From Bacilli bacterium (GTDB taxonomy: Bacteria; Bacillota_I; Bacilli_A; RF39; UBA660): 64,000 nucleotides of DNA. Location: positions 1 to 64,000 of the forward strand of contig JAFRQT010000010.1 in NCBI GenBank assembly GCA_017428485.1, written 5' to 3'. Below the pieces are notes generated by a model. The model was not told the DNA's origin, made no database searches, and worked only from the letters and a program-made list of their open reading frames with translations. Of the stretch, positions 45,605 to 53,241 are shown piece after piece (the first letter of the stretch is position 1; each line of letters starts with the position of its first letter). Made by a program: the position numbers and the translations under genes.

Positions 45605-46289
45605 TCTTAAATCTTCCTTTCTGACTATCTTTCTTAACTAGTCCCTTATCAATAACAATAACCCTTTTTCTCATTTTGTTAACTATTTCTTTATCATGAG
45701 TTGCCATAATAATAGTTGTTCCTAGTTTTTCATTTATCTCTTCAATAACTTTCATTACTTCCATAGAAGTATCAGCATCTAAGTTACCAGTAGGTTCATC
45801 GCATATAAGAACTTTAGGATTATTCACAATAGCACGAGCAATTGAAACTCTTTGCTGTTCTCCACCAGATAGTTGATCAGGATAACTTCTTAATTTATCT
45901 TTTAACCCTACATTTTCAAGTGCTTTAATAGTTGCTTTTCTTATTTCACTATTTTTATACCCATACATCTCTAAAGCGAAAGCAACATTTTCATATGCTG
46001 TCAATTTAGGAAGTAATTTATAATCTTGAAAAACTATTCCTAGTTTACGTCTCAACTTATATATTTTTCTATTCCTAAGTTTAGCAACGTTAATACCCCC
46101 AACATATACTTCACCCTCAGATGGTTTTTCTTGTCTATATAATAATTTTATTAAAGTTGATTTTCCACTTCCTGAAGCACCCATTATAAAAACAAACTCT
46201 CCTTTAGAAATTTCTAAATCAACACCTGCTAGAGCAGTTACTCCATTTGGATATCTTTTAATAACGTTTTTTAATTCTATTAACTGCAT
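45591..46289 (-). CDS. ftsE: Cell division ATP-binding protein FtsE
   Basis: A 232-residue ABC ATPase of FtsEX. Walker A GASGSGKST, Q-loop, signature LSGGEQQRVSIARAI, Walker B VLICDEPTGNLD and the H-loop ATHDKEIV. The ATG at 46289 (CGGAGGT just upstream) is preferred over a longer in-frame start. ATP hydrolysis would drive the M23 hydrolase through FtsX. A striking inverted repeat lies 26 nt upstream. Confidence 0.96.
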   Translation of the reverse strand: MQLIELKNVIKRYPNGVTALAGVDLEISKGEFVFIMGASGSGKSTLIKLLYRQEKPSEGEVYVGGINVAKLRNRKIYKLRRKLGIVFQDYKLLPKLTAYENVAFALEMYGYKNSEIRKATIKALENVGLKDKLRSYPDQLSGGEQQRVSIARAIVNNPKVLICDEPTGNLDADTSMEVMKVIEEINEKLGTTIIMATHDKEIVNKMRKRVIVIDKGLVKKDSQKGRFKSEGI

Positions 46290-46314
46290 AATACCTCCGT
46301 AAATCAAGTATATA

Positions 46315-46365
46315 CAATATTTATTTGCTACACTATCACATTGTAATTATAGCAAATAAATATTG
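46315..46365 (-). promoter_or_regulatory. 16-bp perfect inverted repeat and promoter upstream of ftsE
   Basis: Arms 46315-46330 and 46350-46365 are exact reverse complements of 16 bp with a 19-nt centre. A TATAAT (46346-46351, minus) straddles one arm and the loop, with a modest -35 (TGGAAA, 46369-46374) 17 nt away. It is not followed by a T-run, so an operator or mRNA 5' structure is more likely than a terminator. Confidence 0.6.
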
Positions 46366-46408
46366 CTTTTTCCATATTGTATTTTATATTTCACATATTT
46401 ATCAAAAT

Positions 46409-46437
46409 TAAAAGCCTACTATAATTTCAAGTAAGCT
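46409..46437 (-). terminator. Terminator of prfB
   Basis: Minus strand AGCTTACT with AGTAGGCT (one G-U) and a 9-10 nt loop, then TTTAATTTTG; stop codon at 46419 is in the loop. Confidence 0.7.
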
Positions 46438-47501
46438 TCTAAAAACTCTTTAATATCTCCATCTAAAACATCGTTAACATTGGATGTTTCAAAATTAGTT
46501 CTAGTATCTTTAACTAATGTATATGGACACATAACATAACTTCTAATGGCACTTCCAAAGTTGACATCCATTACTTCGCCTTTTAAATCTTTGATTTTAT
46601 CATTAAATTCATTTAACTTTAACATATATAACTTATTTCTTAACATGTCCATCGCTATTTCTTTATTCCTAATTTGACTTCTTTCAACTTGGGATGATGT
46701 CACTATTCCGGTTGGAATATGCGTAATTCTAACAGCTGAATCAGTGGTATTTACTCCTTGTCCACCACATCCGGATGACCTATAAACGTCTATTCTTAAA
46801 TCACTTTCTTTAATGTCAACATCCATATTCTTCTTTATTTCAGGTGTCACTAATACAGAAGCAAAAGAAGTATGTCTTCTTGAATTACTGTCAAAAGGGC
46901 TAATTCTAACAAGCCTATGCACACCAGTTTCACCTTTTAAATATCCAAATGGATAATTTCCTTTAACAAGCAAAGTACATCCTTTAATGCCAACTTCTTC
47001 ACCATCTTGACTACTTATCACTTCATACTCATAACCATTTTTTTCAAAAAATCTTTCATACATTCTAAGAATCATATTAGCCCAATCATTACTTTCAGTT
47101 CCACCCGCTCCAGAATGTATTTCAACATATGCATTATTAGAATCAAATTCACCATTTAATAATGCAAATAATTTTAATGACTCCATCTTATCATCGATTG
47201 ACTTAAGTTCATTTTCTATTAAAGAAATGTCTTCATCATCGCTACTTATTTCAAACATTTCTGAAATAGTATTTACTAGAGATTCTATATCATTATATTT
47301 ATTAAAAACATCTTTTAACATTTTAAGTTCACTTAATACATCTTTAGCTTTATTTTGATCATTCCAAAAAGAAGAATCATTCATTATATCTTCTAATTCT
47401 TTAATTCTGCTTTCTTTATTATCTATTTCTAATTTCTTTTTGACATCAACCAGAAAAGATAAATAATCATCAATTTTTCTTTCTATTTCCTTTGTTTCCA
47501 T
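46419..47501 (-). CDS. prfB: Peptide chain release factor 2
   Basis: A 360-residue RF2, which releases at UAA and UGA. Seen: the tripeptide recognition SPFDS, HTSFASV, GGQGVNTTDSAVRITHIPTG with the GGQ loop and the end domain. The frame is open from ATG to stop; there is no in-frame UGA near codon 25, so this gene has lost (or never had) the autoregulatory +1 frameshift. There is no Shine-Dalgarno; an extended -10 (TGTTAAAAT, 47508-47515) puts the start site at the ATG, so the mRNA may be leaderless. Confidence 0.95.
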   Translation of the reverse strand: METKEIERKIDDYLSFLVDVKKKLEIDNKESRIKELEDIMNDSSFWNDQNKAKDVLSELKMLKDVFNKYNDIESLVNTISEMFEISSDDEDISLIENELKSIDDKMESLKLFALLNGEFDSNNAYVEIHSGAGGTESNDWANMILRMYERFFEKNGYEYEVISSQDGEEVGIKGCTLLVKGNYPFGYLKGETGVHRLVRISPFDSNSRRHTSFASVLVTPEIKKNMDVDIKESDLRIDVYRSSGCGGQGVNTTDSAVRITHIPTGIVTSSQVERSQIRNKEIAMDMLRNKLYMLKLNEFNDKIKDLKGEVMDVNFGSAIRSYVMCPYTLVKDTRTNFETSNVNDVLDGDIKEFLEAYLKL

Positions 47502-47525
47502 ACAATTATTTTAACATATAAATAT

Positions 47526-47561
47526 ACAAAAAGAAACGTTAATGGCGAATTAGCGTTTCTT
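47526..47561 (-). terminator. Terminator of the degraded glycine-rich gene
   Basis: 13-bp stem (47531-47543 with 47549-47561, one G-U pair), 5-nt loop, T-run on the minus strand. It remains although the genes upstream are broken, and its foot lies at the prfB promoter. Confidence 0.8.
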
Positions 47562-47577
47562 TTAAATGATTATTAAT

Positions 47578-47727
47578 TTAACAAGCGTTTCGCATTATTA
47601 CAATTCCGCAGCCACCTCTTCCACCAGTTAGTGAGGCTGAGTTACTATTATTACCGCAGCCGCCACCGCCGCCACCAACAGCGTGAATATCGGCGGAGAA
47701 CGGACTATTGACATTAATGTACCAATA
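47578..47727 (-). pseudogene. C-terminal fragment of a glycine-rich surface protein
   Basis: An open frame without start: about 49 codons ending at a TAA. It reads INVNSPFSADIHAVGGGGGG, then a Cys, Asn and Ser-rich stretch, GGRGGCGIVIMR and a short end. Six Gly in a row followed by GGxGGxGIVIxR are typical C-terminal ends of glycine-rich repeat surface or tail-fibre-like proteins. The stretch is locally much richer in G+C than its surroundings. The bulk of the gene is gone. Confidence 0.6.
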
Positions 47728-47896
47728 TTATTTTCTAATATATCGCTCTTAATTAAAACTATTCCTTTATCCTTATCACACACCGTAATAATAGAGTCTC
47801 CAGGTTAATATTGAACATTTCTCTTACTGCTTTAGGTATTACTATTTGCCCTTTTTCTCCAACAGTGCATATTCCAACGTATCTTTCTTTTTTCAT
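47709..47896 (-). pseudogene. Frameshifted AbrB/SpoVT-family regulator
   Basis: ATG at 47896 (AGAGGTG upstream) starts MKKERYVGICTVGEKGQIVI, the AbrB/MazE/SpoVT swapped-hairpin domain, continuing PKAVREMFNI. There the frame breaks: the read frame gives NLETLLLRC and stops, but from about 47804 another frame continues the family sequence (PGDSIITVCDKDKGIVLIKS). One base seems lost between AATATTAA and CCTGGAG. Its 3' end runs into the glycine-rich fragment without its own stop. Confidence 0.72.
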
Positions 47897-47993
47897 GAGC
47901 ACCTCTTTGTCATACTTTTCGCACAAATTGTACAATAAAATACTATTCATATTAATTATGCCTATTAATTAAAATAATTTCAATATTAAAGTT

Positions 47994-48022
47994 TAAAAAA
48001 AACGCTAAATATAGCGTTTTTT
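47994..48022 (-). terminator. Strong symmetric hairpin, possibly a left-over terminator
   Basis: Perfect 11-bp stem AAAAAACGCTA/TAGCGTTTTTT (47997-48007 with 48012-48022), 4-nt loop and a run of eight T on the minus strand. It comes after the terminator of the TtcA-like gene and before the AbrB pseudogene with no gene between, so it may belong to a deleted gene. Together 47526-48022 is a decayed patch. Confidence 0.7.
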
Positions 48023-48076
48023 ATCTTATCTATTAGTTTTACTTTTATTTATTATCTGTTATACTTTTCATACTCG

Positions 48077-48106
48077 CAAAAAAATAAGGCTCTTTTGCCC
48101 TATTTT
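48077..48106 (-). terminator. Terminator of the TtcA-like gene
   Basis: 10-bp stem (48081-48090 with 48097-48106, two G-U pairs), 6-nt loop and a T-run; the stop codon at 48100 is in the stem. Confidence 0.75.
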
Positions 48107-48930
48107 TTATCATATTCTTCAAGAAAACTTCTATATTCCCCGTCTTTTTTAGTACCAAGTACACAATTTAAATTTATATTGTCTAGAGATTTAAATATAT
48201 TATAATCTAAATTTTTATTGTTCTTCATTAGAGTTTGAATTAATTCTTTAATCTCTTTTCTTTTGCTCAATGTTGGATCTACATGGGTAGATTCCTCAGT
48301 AAATTTACATGCACAATTTAGGAATGTTAATTTGTTATATTTTGCCCAAGCTATTATATCTTTTTCTCTTACCAAGTATAATGGTCTTATGAGTTCCAAT
48401 CCTTTGTAGTTATCGCTATGTAGTTTTGGCATCATAGTTTTAATTTCTGATCCATAGAACATTGATAGTAGTGTTGTTTCAATAACATCATTAAAATGAT
48501 GACCTAATACTATTTTATTGCATCCAAGTTCTTCTGCTTTGCTATATAGGAATCCCCTTCTCATTCTTGCACACAAATAACATGGGCTACCTGTATTTAT
48601 ATTTGTTACCACATCAAATATGTCGCTTTCAAACACCTCTATTGGTATATTTAATGTTCTTGAATTTTCTAATATTAGATTAGCATTTTTAACATTATAT
48701 CCTGGGTTCATTACAACATAATGAGCATCAAAATGTATCTTTCCATGCCTTTGTAATTCCTGGATACACTTTGCAAGTAAAAAGGAATCTTTTCCACCAC
48801 TAATACAAACCATTAAATTATCATTTTCTTTTATTAGTTCATATTCATTTATTGCTTTTATGAATTTACTCCATATTTCTTTTCTATATTTTTTAATTAT
48901 ACTTTTTTCAATGTCTTTGTATCTGTCCAT
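48100..48930 (-). CDS. TtcA-family PP-loop tRNA thiolation enzyme
   Basis: A 276-residue PP-loop ATPase. SGGKDSFLLA binds ATP; the internal pair CYLCARMRRG and the Cys in LNCACKF provide candidate iron-sulfur ligands of TtcA-type enzymes, and GHHFNDVIETTLLSMFYG is the family block. TtcA makes 2-thiocytidine 32 in tRNA; relatives of this type in Firmicutes are annotated similarly without proof. The ATG at 48930 lies 7 nt from GAGGTGAT; the GTG upstream is part of that site. Confidence 0.86.
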   Translation of the reverse strand: MDRYKDIEKSIIKKYRKEIWSKFIKAINEYELIKENDNLMVCISGGKDSFLLAKCIQELQRHGKIHFDAHYVVMNPGYNVKNANLILENSRTLNIPIEVFESDIFDVVTNINTGSPCYLCARMRRGFLYSKAEELGCNKIVLGHHFNDVIETTLLSMFYGSEIKTMMPKLHSDNYKGLELIRPLYLVREKDIIAWAKYNKLTFLNCACKFTEESTHVDPTLSKRKEIKELIQTLMKNNKNLDYNIFKSLDNINLNCVLGTKKDGEYRSFLEEYDKK

Positions 48931-48971
48931 AATATTTATCACCTCAAAAGCGATTATATTATATCATTTGC

Positions 48972-49000
48972 AAAATAAAAACTCTATATTTATAGAGTTT
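48972..49000 (-). terminator. Terminator of the coat F gene
   Basis: 10-bp stem AAACTCTATA/TATAGAGTTT (48979-48988 with 48991-49000), 2-nt gap, T-rich tract; contains the stop codon at 48999. Confidence 0.8.
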
Positions 49001-49241
49001 ATTCATCTAAATTATTTATTGTTTGACTAATAACTGCATCATCAACATTATTAATTGTATACCAACCAAATTCTGTCATCTTATCATATGTGTTAGCTTG
49101 ATGCATGATAGTTTCGTCTAATCCTTTTTTTAATAATTTTCGCACATTTTCATTTACGCTTTCTAAAGTTCCGTGAACATATACCTCTACAGTACTTTTT
49201 AAAAGCATTAAATAATTATCCATTAACAATTGATCACTCAT
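48999..49241 (-). CDS. CotF-type spore coat protein
   Basis: An 80-residue coat F domain protein (SDQLLMDNYLMLLKSTVEVYVHGTLESVNENVRKLLKKGLDETIMHQANTYDKMTEFGWYTINNV), almost complete as a domain. CotF-family proteins are found in spore coats and are helical, ferritin-like in pattern. It overlaps its small partner gene by 8 nt. With spo0A this is the best evidence that the lineage makes spores or recently did. Confidence 0.88.
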   Translation of the reverse strand: MSDQLLMDNYLMLLKSTVEVYVHGTLESVNENVRKLLKKGLDETIMHQANTYDKMTEFGWYTINNVDDAVISQTINNLDE

Positions 49242-49425
49242 TTGATTTTTCCTCCAACAAATCCATTAATTCATTTTTTAACTTTTCATGATACTTAATT
49301 TCTTTTTCAAAGAAAGAAATCAATTCTTCATCTTCAAGCATATTAATAGTTTCATCACAGATTGAAATTATATTCTTTTCATGCCCAATCGCATCTTCTA
49401 CATATGATAATTCTTTTTGTGTCAT
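49234..49425 (-). CDS. Small helical partner of the coat F protein
   Basis: A 63-residue acidic helical protein (ELSYVEDAIGHEKNIISICDETINMLEDEELISFFEKEIKYHEKLKNELMDLL) with a ferritin-like H-E pattern, starting at an ATG with GAGGAGG upstream. Such small partners are commonly encoded directly before CotF-type genes in clostridia. The ORFs overlap, so the two are probably made together. Function unknown. Confidence 0.8.
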   Translation of the reverse strand: MTQKELSYVEDAIGHEKNIISICDETINMLEDEELISFFEKEIKYHEKLKNELMDLLEEKSNE

Positions 49426-49483
49426 ATTTCCTCCTCAATATTAATATTTGCAATTATTTAATTATTATTTTGGAAATATTTAA

Positions 49484-49514
49484 CAAAAAAAGATAAGTAA
49501 CTAGTACTTATCTT
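49484..49514 (-). terminator. Terminator of the ABC exporter gene
   Basis: 10-bp stem AAGATAAGTA/TACTTATCTT (49490-49499 with 49505-49514), 5-nt loop, TTTTTTT tract; contains the stop codon at 49513. Confidence 0.85.
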
Positions 49515-51243
49515 ATGAATTTAAAGATTCTGTTTCATATAAATTCTTATATATACTATTATTTAATAATAAATCATTATGTTTTCCACTACCGACAACC
49601 TGTCCATCATCTATCACATATATAATATCTGCATCTATTATGGTTGACAATCTATGGGCAACAATAATAACAGTGTGATCTTTAACGAGTGAATCTATTG
49701 ATTTTTTAATGTACTCCTGAGAATTATTGTCAAGAGCAGAAGTTGCCTCATCGAATAATACAATTTTACTTTTCTTAGCTAATGTTCTTGCAATTGAAAG
49801 TCTTTGTTTCTGACCTCCTGATAAGTTTACTCCGCCTTCTCCTAAAACAGTATTATATTTTTTAGGCAATGCCATGATGTAATCATCCAAATATGCCATT
49901 TTGCAATATTCTCTAACATCCTTCAATTTAATATTCTTATTAATTAACTTAAAGTTTTCTAAAATAGTTCTATTAAAAATAAATGGTTCTTGTCTAATAA
50001 TAGACACTTGCTTTCTAAGTTCATCTTCATCTAAATCTTTAATATTTATTCCATCAATAGTAATACTTCCCTTTTTAGAATCAAATATTCTAGTAAGCAA
50101 ATTAAATATTGTAGATTTTCCTTGACCGGATTTTCCAACAATTGCAATCTTCTTATTAGGCTCAATTGTAAGATTAAAATTCTTTAATAGTGATTTTTCA
50201 TTTGGATAATTAAACTTAATTTTCTTAAATTCAATTTTTCCGATAACATTCTTAAACTTTTTATTACCAAATTCTTCATCTTGATATAATCTATTTTCAA
50301 GAATCTCATTTACCCTTGTTAGTGATACAACTAATTTTTGATACATTTCAGTCAAATCATTAATCTCATCAATTAAATACATAAATTTATATACATAATA
50401 TGTTATTGATATAAAATATGCAAGAGTAACATATGACTTGAACAATAAAATCACACAGGTTGCGAACACTGTTGCTTCAAGCAATGATCTAATTATTTTA
50501 ATAAGTGTTTTATATTTTGTATAGATATCTGTTTCTTCAACAGATTTATTAAATATCATTTTGATAATGTCTCTTACATTATCAATTAAATTATTCTTAA
50601 CACCAAGTGTTTTAATTTCTCTTATTCCTCTTATGGATTCATTAACTAAAGAAGCGAATTTATCTTGTTCCTTTCTACGCTCCTTGTGTAATTTAATAAC
50701 TTTTGGATTAAATCTCTTAATAACTAAATAAAGTAACACCATAAAGAATATTATTTCTATGCCAATAATATATGAATTAATAAATATATAAATTAGTATT
50801 ACAATAGCTCCAATTAAGGAAGAAATGGTTTGTATTATTCTTCCAAATATAAAACTTAATGAATCTGCATCTGAAGTAATTCTATTGATAATTTCACCAG
50901 ATGAAGTCTTTTCAAATGCATAAGCAGGTAAATTAATTGCTTTTTGATATGTATTAAAGCTTAATTTTCTAGATATTTTATTCTCTACTTTCTGTAACAT
51001 AGCATAGCTTTTCATATATAACCATGCATCAATAACAATATTTATAGATAAATATATTCCTAGATACGTTAATGCTTTCTTAATGTCCAACTTGGTAGCT
51101 GATTCAACCACCATACCATTTAAATAACCTCCCATTGTATTAGCAATTTCGGTTATAAGAATTATAATACCTGCGATTATAATTTTAATTCTATCTTCTT
51201 TAATAAATTTCCATAGAGGCTTAAATTCTTTTAAATTTTTCAT
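49513..51243 (-). CDS. ABC exporter (fused permease and ATPase)
   Basis: A 576-residue half-transporter of the MsbA/BmrA/LmrA type. Six helices in residues 1-310, then the nucleotide-binding domain with Walker A GKSGQGKST, Q-loop IRQEPFIFN, signature NLSGGQKQRLSIARTLA, Walker B IVLFDEATSALD and H-loop VAHRLSTI. It has no C39 peptidase domain, so it does not look like a bacteriocin processing transporter. Works as a homodimer if alone; no second half is adjacent. It lies downstream of a small ORF and terminator (51255-51378). Confidence 0.93.
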   Translation of the reverse strand: MKNLKEFKPLWKFIKEDRIKIIIAGIIILITEIANTMGGYLNGMVVESATKLDIKKALTYLGIYLSINIVIDAWLYMKSYAMLQKVENKISRKLSFNTYQKAINLPAYAFEKTSSGEIINRITSDADSLSFIFGRIIQTISSLIGAIVILIYIFINSYIIGIEIIFFMVLLYLVIKRFNPKVIKLHKERRKEQDKFASLVNESIRGIREIKTLGVKNNLIDNVRDIIKMIFNKSVEETDIYTKYKTLIKIIRSLLEATVFATCVILLFKSYVTLAYFISITYYVYKFMYLIDEINDLTEMYQKLVVSLTRVNEILENRLYQDEEFGNKKFKNVIGKIEFKKIKFNYPNEKSLLKNFNLTIEPNKKIAIVGKSGQGKSTIFNLLTRIFDSKKGSITIDGINIKDLDEDELRKQVSIIRQEPFIFNRTILENFKLINKNIKLKDVREYCKMAYLDDYIMALPKKYNTVLGEGGVNLSGGQKQRLSIARTLAKKSKIVLFDEATSALDNNSQEYIKKSIDSLVKDHTVIIVAHRLSTIIDADIIYVIDDGQVVGSGKHNDLLLNNSIYKNLYETESLNS

Positions 51244-51254
51244 AAATCGCCTCC

Positions 51255-51285
51255 AAATAAAAAGCCTACATAGTAGGCATTAAAA
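51255..51285 (-). terminator. Attenuator-type terminator before the ABC exporter
   Basis: Perfect 6-bp stem GCCTAC/GTAGGC (51264-51269 with 51273-51278) and 3-nt loop, then TTTTTATTT on the minus strand. It lies in the 5' leader, about 15 nt upstream of the exporter start. The mid-ORF segment 51332-51339 is an exact complement of 51270-51277 and can compete for the 5' arm. Confidence 0.78.
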
Positions 51286-51291
51286 AGTTAT

Positions 51292-51378
51292 TTAGAAAGT
51301 TGGGAAAAAGATAAGTTCCCTTCTTTCATTTCCTACTATAAAACACTCATTATAATTTTTTGAATTTAATAATATCAT
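51292..51378 (-). CDS. 28-residue leader peptide of the ABC exporter
   Basis: A short ORF of 28 codons (starts MILLNSKNYNECFIVG, ends in a Phe-rich IFFPTF) with an AAGGAG ribosome site 9 nt upstream, 27 nt from the predicted transcript start. It precedes the terminator at 51255-51285. The 3' end of the ORF (51301-51313) can pair with its own ribosome-site/start region (51373-51386) over 13 bp with one bulged base. Layout matches ribosome-mediated attenuators of multidrug exporters such as bmrB-bmrCD. Translation is inferred. Confidence 0.65.
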   Translation of the reverse strand: MILLNSKNYNECFIVGNERRELIFFPTF

Positions 51379-51411
51379 TTTTCCCACTCCTTTCTCTTTA
51401 AATTCACCATT

Positions 51412-51440
51412 AGTCTAGCATAAGTGAAAGCGTATGTCAA
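51412..51440 (-). promoter_or_regulatory. Promoter of the ABC exporter leader
   Basis: Minus-strand TTGACA (51435-51440), 17 nt, TAGACT (51412-51417). Start site near 51405, giving a leader of about 160 nt before the exporter. Confidence 0.82.
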
Positions 51441-51461
51441 CCATATATAGTTAACATCCAC

Positions 51462-51489
51462 TTGATATTTTTATAATTAATGATATAAT
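51462..51489 (+). promoter_or_regulatory. Promoter of the SipW-like gene
   Basis: Plus-strand TTGATA (51462-51467), 16 nt, TATAAT (51484-51489), facing away from the ABC leader promoter. Confidence 0.75.
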
Positions 51490-51509
51490 ATTTCGAAAAA
51501 GGAAGAAGT

Positions 51510-52001
51510 ATGAAAAAAATAATTAAGTTTTTTACAATTGCTTTATCAATATTAATTGGAGTAATTGCATTGTTAGAGATTTATAGTAGAATTTATATTA
51601 AATTTAATAAATCAGACTTTGCATATCTTATGAACTATACTTCATTTCAAATAAATGAAAATATGTCTTTAGAATATAATATTAATGATAGATTAATATT
51701 AGAAAAAAAAGAAAATTACAATATTGGTGATACTATCTTATTCAAGTACTTTGATACATATAAAATTGTTGAAATTAATGATAGATATTCTCGTTATTAT
51801 GATGCTCTCGATGAATCAAATAATGATTATTTAGTTAGCAGTGATCAAATAGTTGGAAAAGTAGTTACTAATTTCAGTAAATCCTATGATTTATATAGTA
51901 CTTTAGCTACACCTAATATTGTAGTTCTATTTATTATTTTATTAATCTCATATATATATTTTGACAATAAAGATGTTAAATATTCAAAGGATGAGTATTA
52001 G
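51510..52001 (+). CDS. SipW-like signal peptidase homologue, probably inactive
   Basis: A 163-residue membrane protein: helix at 5-27, outside beta domain (about 30-130), C-terminal helix (about 133-152) and a charged tail. It can be laid on SipW/archaeal-type signal peptidase [30 protein letters not shown] stands for the SMEPTINVGDxVIV block, YKIVEIND for the HRIVEI block, and [13 protein letters not shown] for the conserved end. The catalytic Ser before Met is Asn and the His is Tyr, so it should be catalytically dead. Ribosome site GGAAGAAG. Its last 26 bp overlap the convergent glyA gene. Confidence 0.75.
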   Translation: MKKIIKFFTIALSILIGVIALLEIYSRIYIKFNKSDFAYLMNYTSFQINENMSLEYNINDRLILEKKENYNIGDTILFKYFDTYKIVEINDRYSRYYDALDESNNDYLVSSDQIVGKVVTNFSKSYDLYSTLATPNIVVLFIILLISYIYFDNKDVKYSKDEY

Positions 52002-53193
52002 TTATTACTAATACTTCTTTTTTACATTCTTTTAATACTTTTTCATCTTCATAATTATTTAATGCTCTAATTATTATTTGAGCTACTTTTCTGAAATCTT
52101 CATCTGTAAGCCCTCTAGTTGTCATAGCCGCAGTACCTATTCTAATTCCACTTGCAATGCTAGGTTTTTCTGTTTCATTTGGAATAGTGTTTTTATTTAC
52201 TGTAATGCATATCTTATCAAGCGTTGTTTCTGCCACTATACCAGTAATTCCAAAACTACTTTTGACATCAACAAGCATTAAATGATTATCTGTACCGCCT
52301 GATATTATTCTCACATTATTTTTGATAAATTCATCAGCCATTGCGGCAGTATTTTTTATTATGTTTTTTGCATACGTTTTAAAGTTAGGCTGTAGTGCCT
52401 CATAAAAACATTGTGCTTTGGCAGCAATTACATGCATTAAAGGCCCACCTTGAATTCCAGGAAAAATTGTTTTATTGATTTTCTTTATCATTTCTTCATC
52501 ATTTGTAAGAATTAATCCGCCCCTAGGGCCTCTTAAAGTTTTGTGAGTTGTTGATGTTACAACGTCAGCGTAATCGCATGGATTCATATGAACCCCGCCA
52601 GCAACTAATCCTGCGATGTGAGCCATATCCACCATCAAATATGCTCCGCACTTATCGGCTATTTCCCTAAACTTTTTAAAATCTATACTTCTACTATAAG
52701 CACTTCCACCCGCAATAATCATTTTTGGCTTCTCTTTTAATGCTAATTCTAATATTGAATTATAATCTAATACTTCATTTTTCAATTCATATGAGACTAT
52801 TTCATAATCTTTTCCGCTAAAATTGACACTGCTTCCATGAGTTAAATGTCCTCCTTCAGAAAGAGACATGCCCATTACTTTATCACCTTTTTCTAATAAT
52901 GCTCTATATACTGCCATATTAGCAGAGCTACCACTATGTGGTTGAACGTTTGCATATTTAACATTAAATAATTTGCATGCATATTCAATAGCCTTATTTT
53001 CAAAAATATCTATGTATTCGCATCCACCATAGTATCTTTTGCCAGGATAACCTTCAGCATATTTATTGGTAAGAATGCTGCCTTGTAATTTCAAAACATC
53101 TTTAGAGACATAATTTTCACTTGCTATTAACTCAATATTATTTTTTTGTCTTCTCTTTTCTAATTGAAGAGCTTTCCTTAATTCTTTATCCAT
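51976..53193 (-). CDS. glyA: Serine hydroxymethyltransferase
   Basis: A 405-residue PLP enzyme: serine + tetrahydrofolate to glycine + methylene-tetrahydrofolate. Seen: [58 protein letters not shown] and the PLP lysine in [14 protein letters not shown], plus the end region [17 protein letters not shown] with AGGTGAT upstream and promoter at 53213. The 3' end overlaps the SipW-like gene. Confidence 0.97.
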   Translation of the reverse strand: MDKELRKALQLEKRRQKNNIELIASENYVSKDVLKLQGSILTNKYAEGYPGKRYYGGCEYIDIFENKAIEYACKLFNVKYANVQPHSGSSANMAVYRALLEKGDKVMGMSLSEGGHLTHGSSVNFSGKDYEIVSYELKNEVLDYNSILELALKEKPKMIIAGGSAYSRSIDFKKFREIADKCGAYLMVDMAHIAGLVAGGVHMNPCDYADVVTSTTHKTLRGPRGGLILTNDEEMIKKINKTIFPGIQGGPLMHVIAAKAQCFYEALQPNFKTYAKNIIKNTAAMADEFIKNNVRIISGGTDNHLMLVDVKSSFGITGIVAETTLDKICITVNKNTIPNETEKPSIASGIRIGTAAMTTRGLTDEDFRKVAQIIIRALNNYEDEKVLKECKKEVLVITNTHPLNI

Positions 53194-53212
53194 TTTACAT
53201 CACCTAATAAAA

Positions 53213-53241
53213 ATTATACCAAAAAAATAATATAACTTAAA
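53213..53241 (-). promoter_or_regulatory. Promoter of glyA
   Basis: Minus-strand TATAAT (53213-53218) with an extended TGG; the poor -35 (TTTAAG, 53236-53241) lies 17 nt away inside the terminator of the previous gene. Confidence 0.65.

Noticed and set aside
46417-47501. UGA read as tryptophan (Mollicutes code)
   Set aside because: RF2 is present and ftsX and the CotH gene end in UGA, so UGA is a stop.
47641-47670. CCGCC-type repeat as a possible CRISPR or direct repeat
   Set aside because: It is a short glycine-codon run in the coding fragment; no spaced repeats are seen anywhere in the window.
47759-47950. Intact 63-residue AbrB-like gene starting at 47950
   Set aside because: The ribosome site supports the ATG at 47896, and the last residues after FNI are off-family; the proper continuation is in another frame, so it is listed as a pseudogene.
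49513-51243. ABC exporter as bacteriocin processing transporter for the double-glycine-like peptide at 2451
   Set aside because: It lacks the N-terminal C39 peptidase domain and lies 47 kb away.
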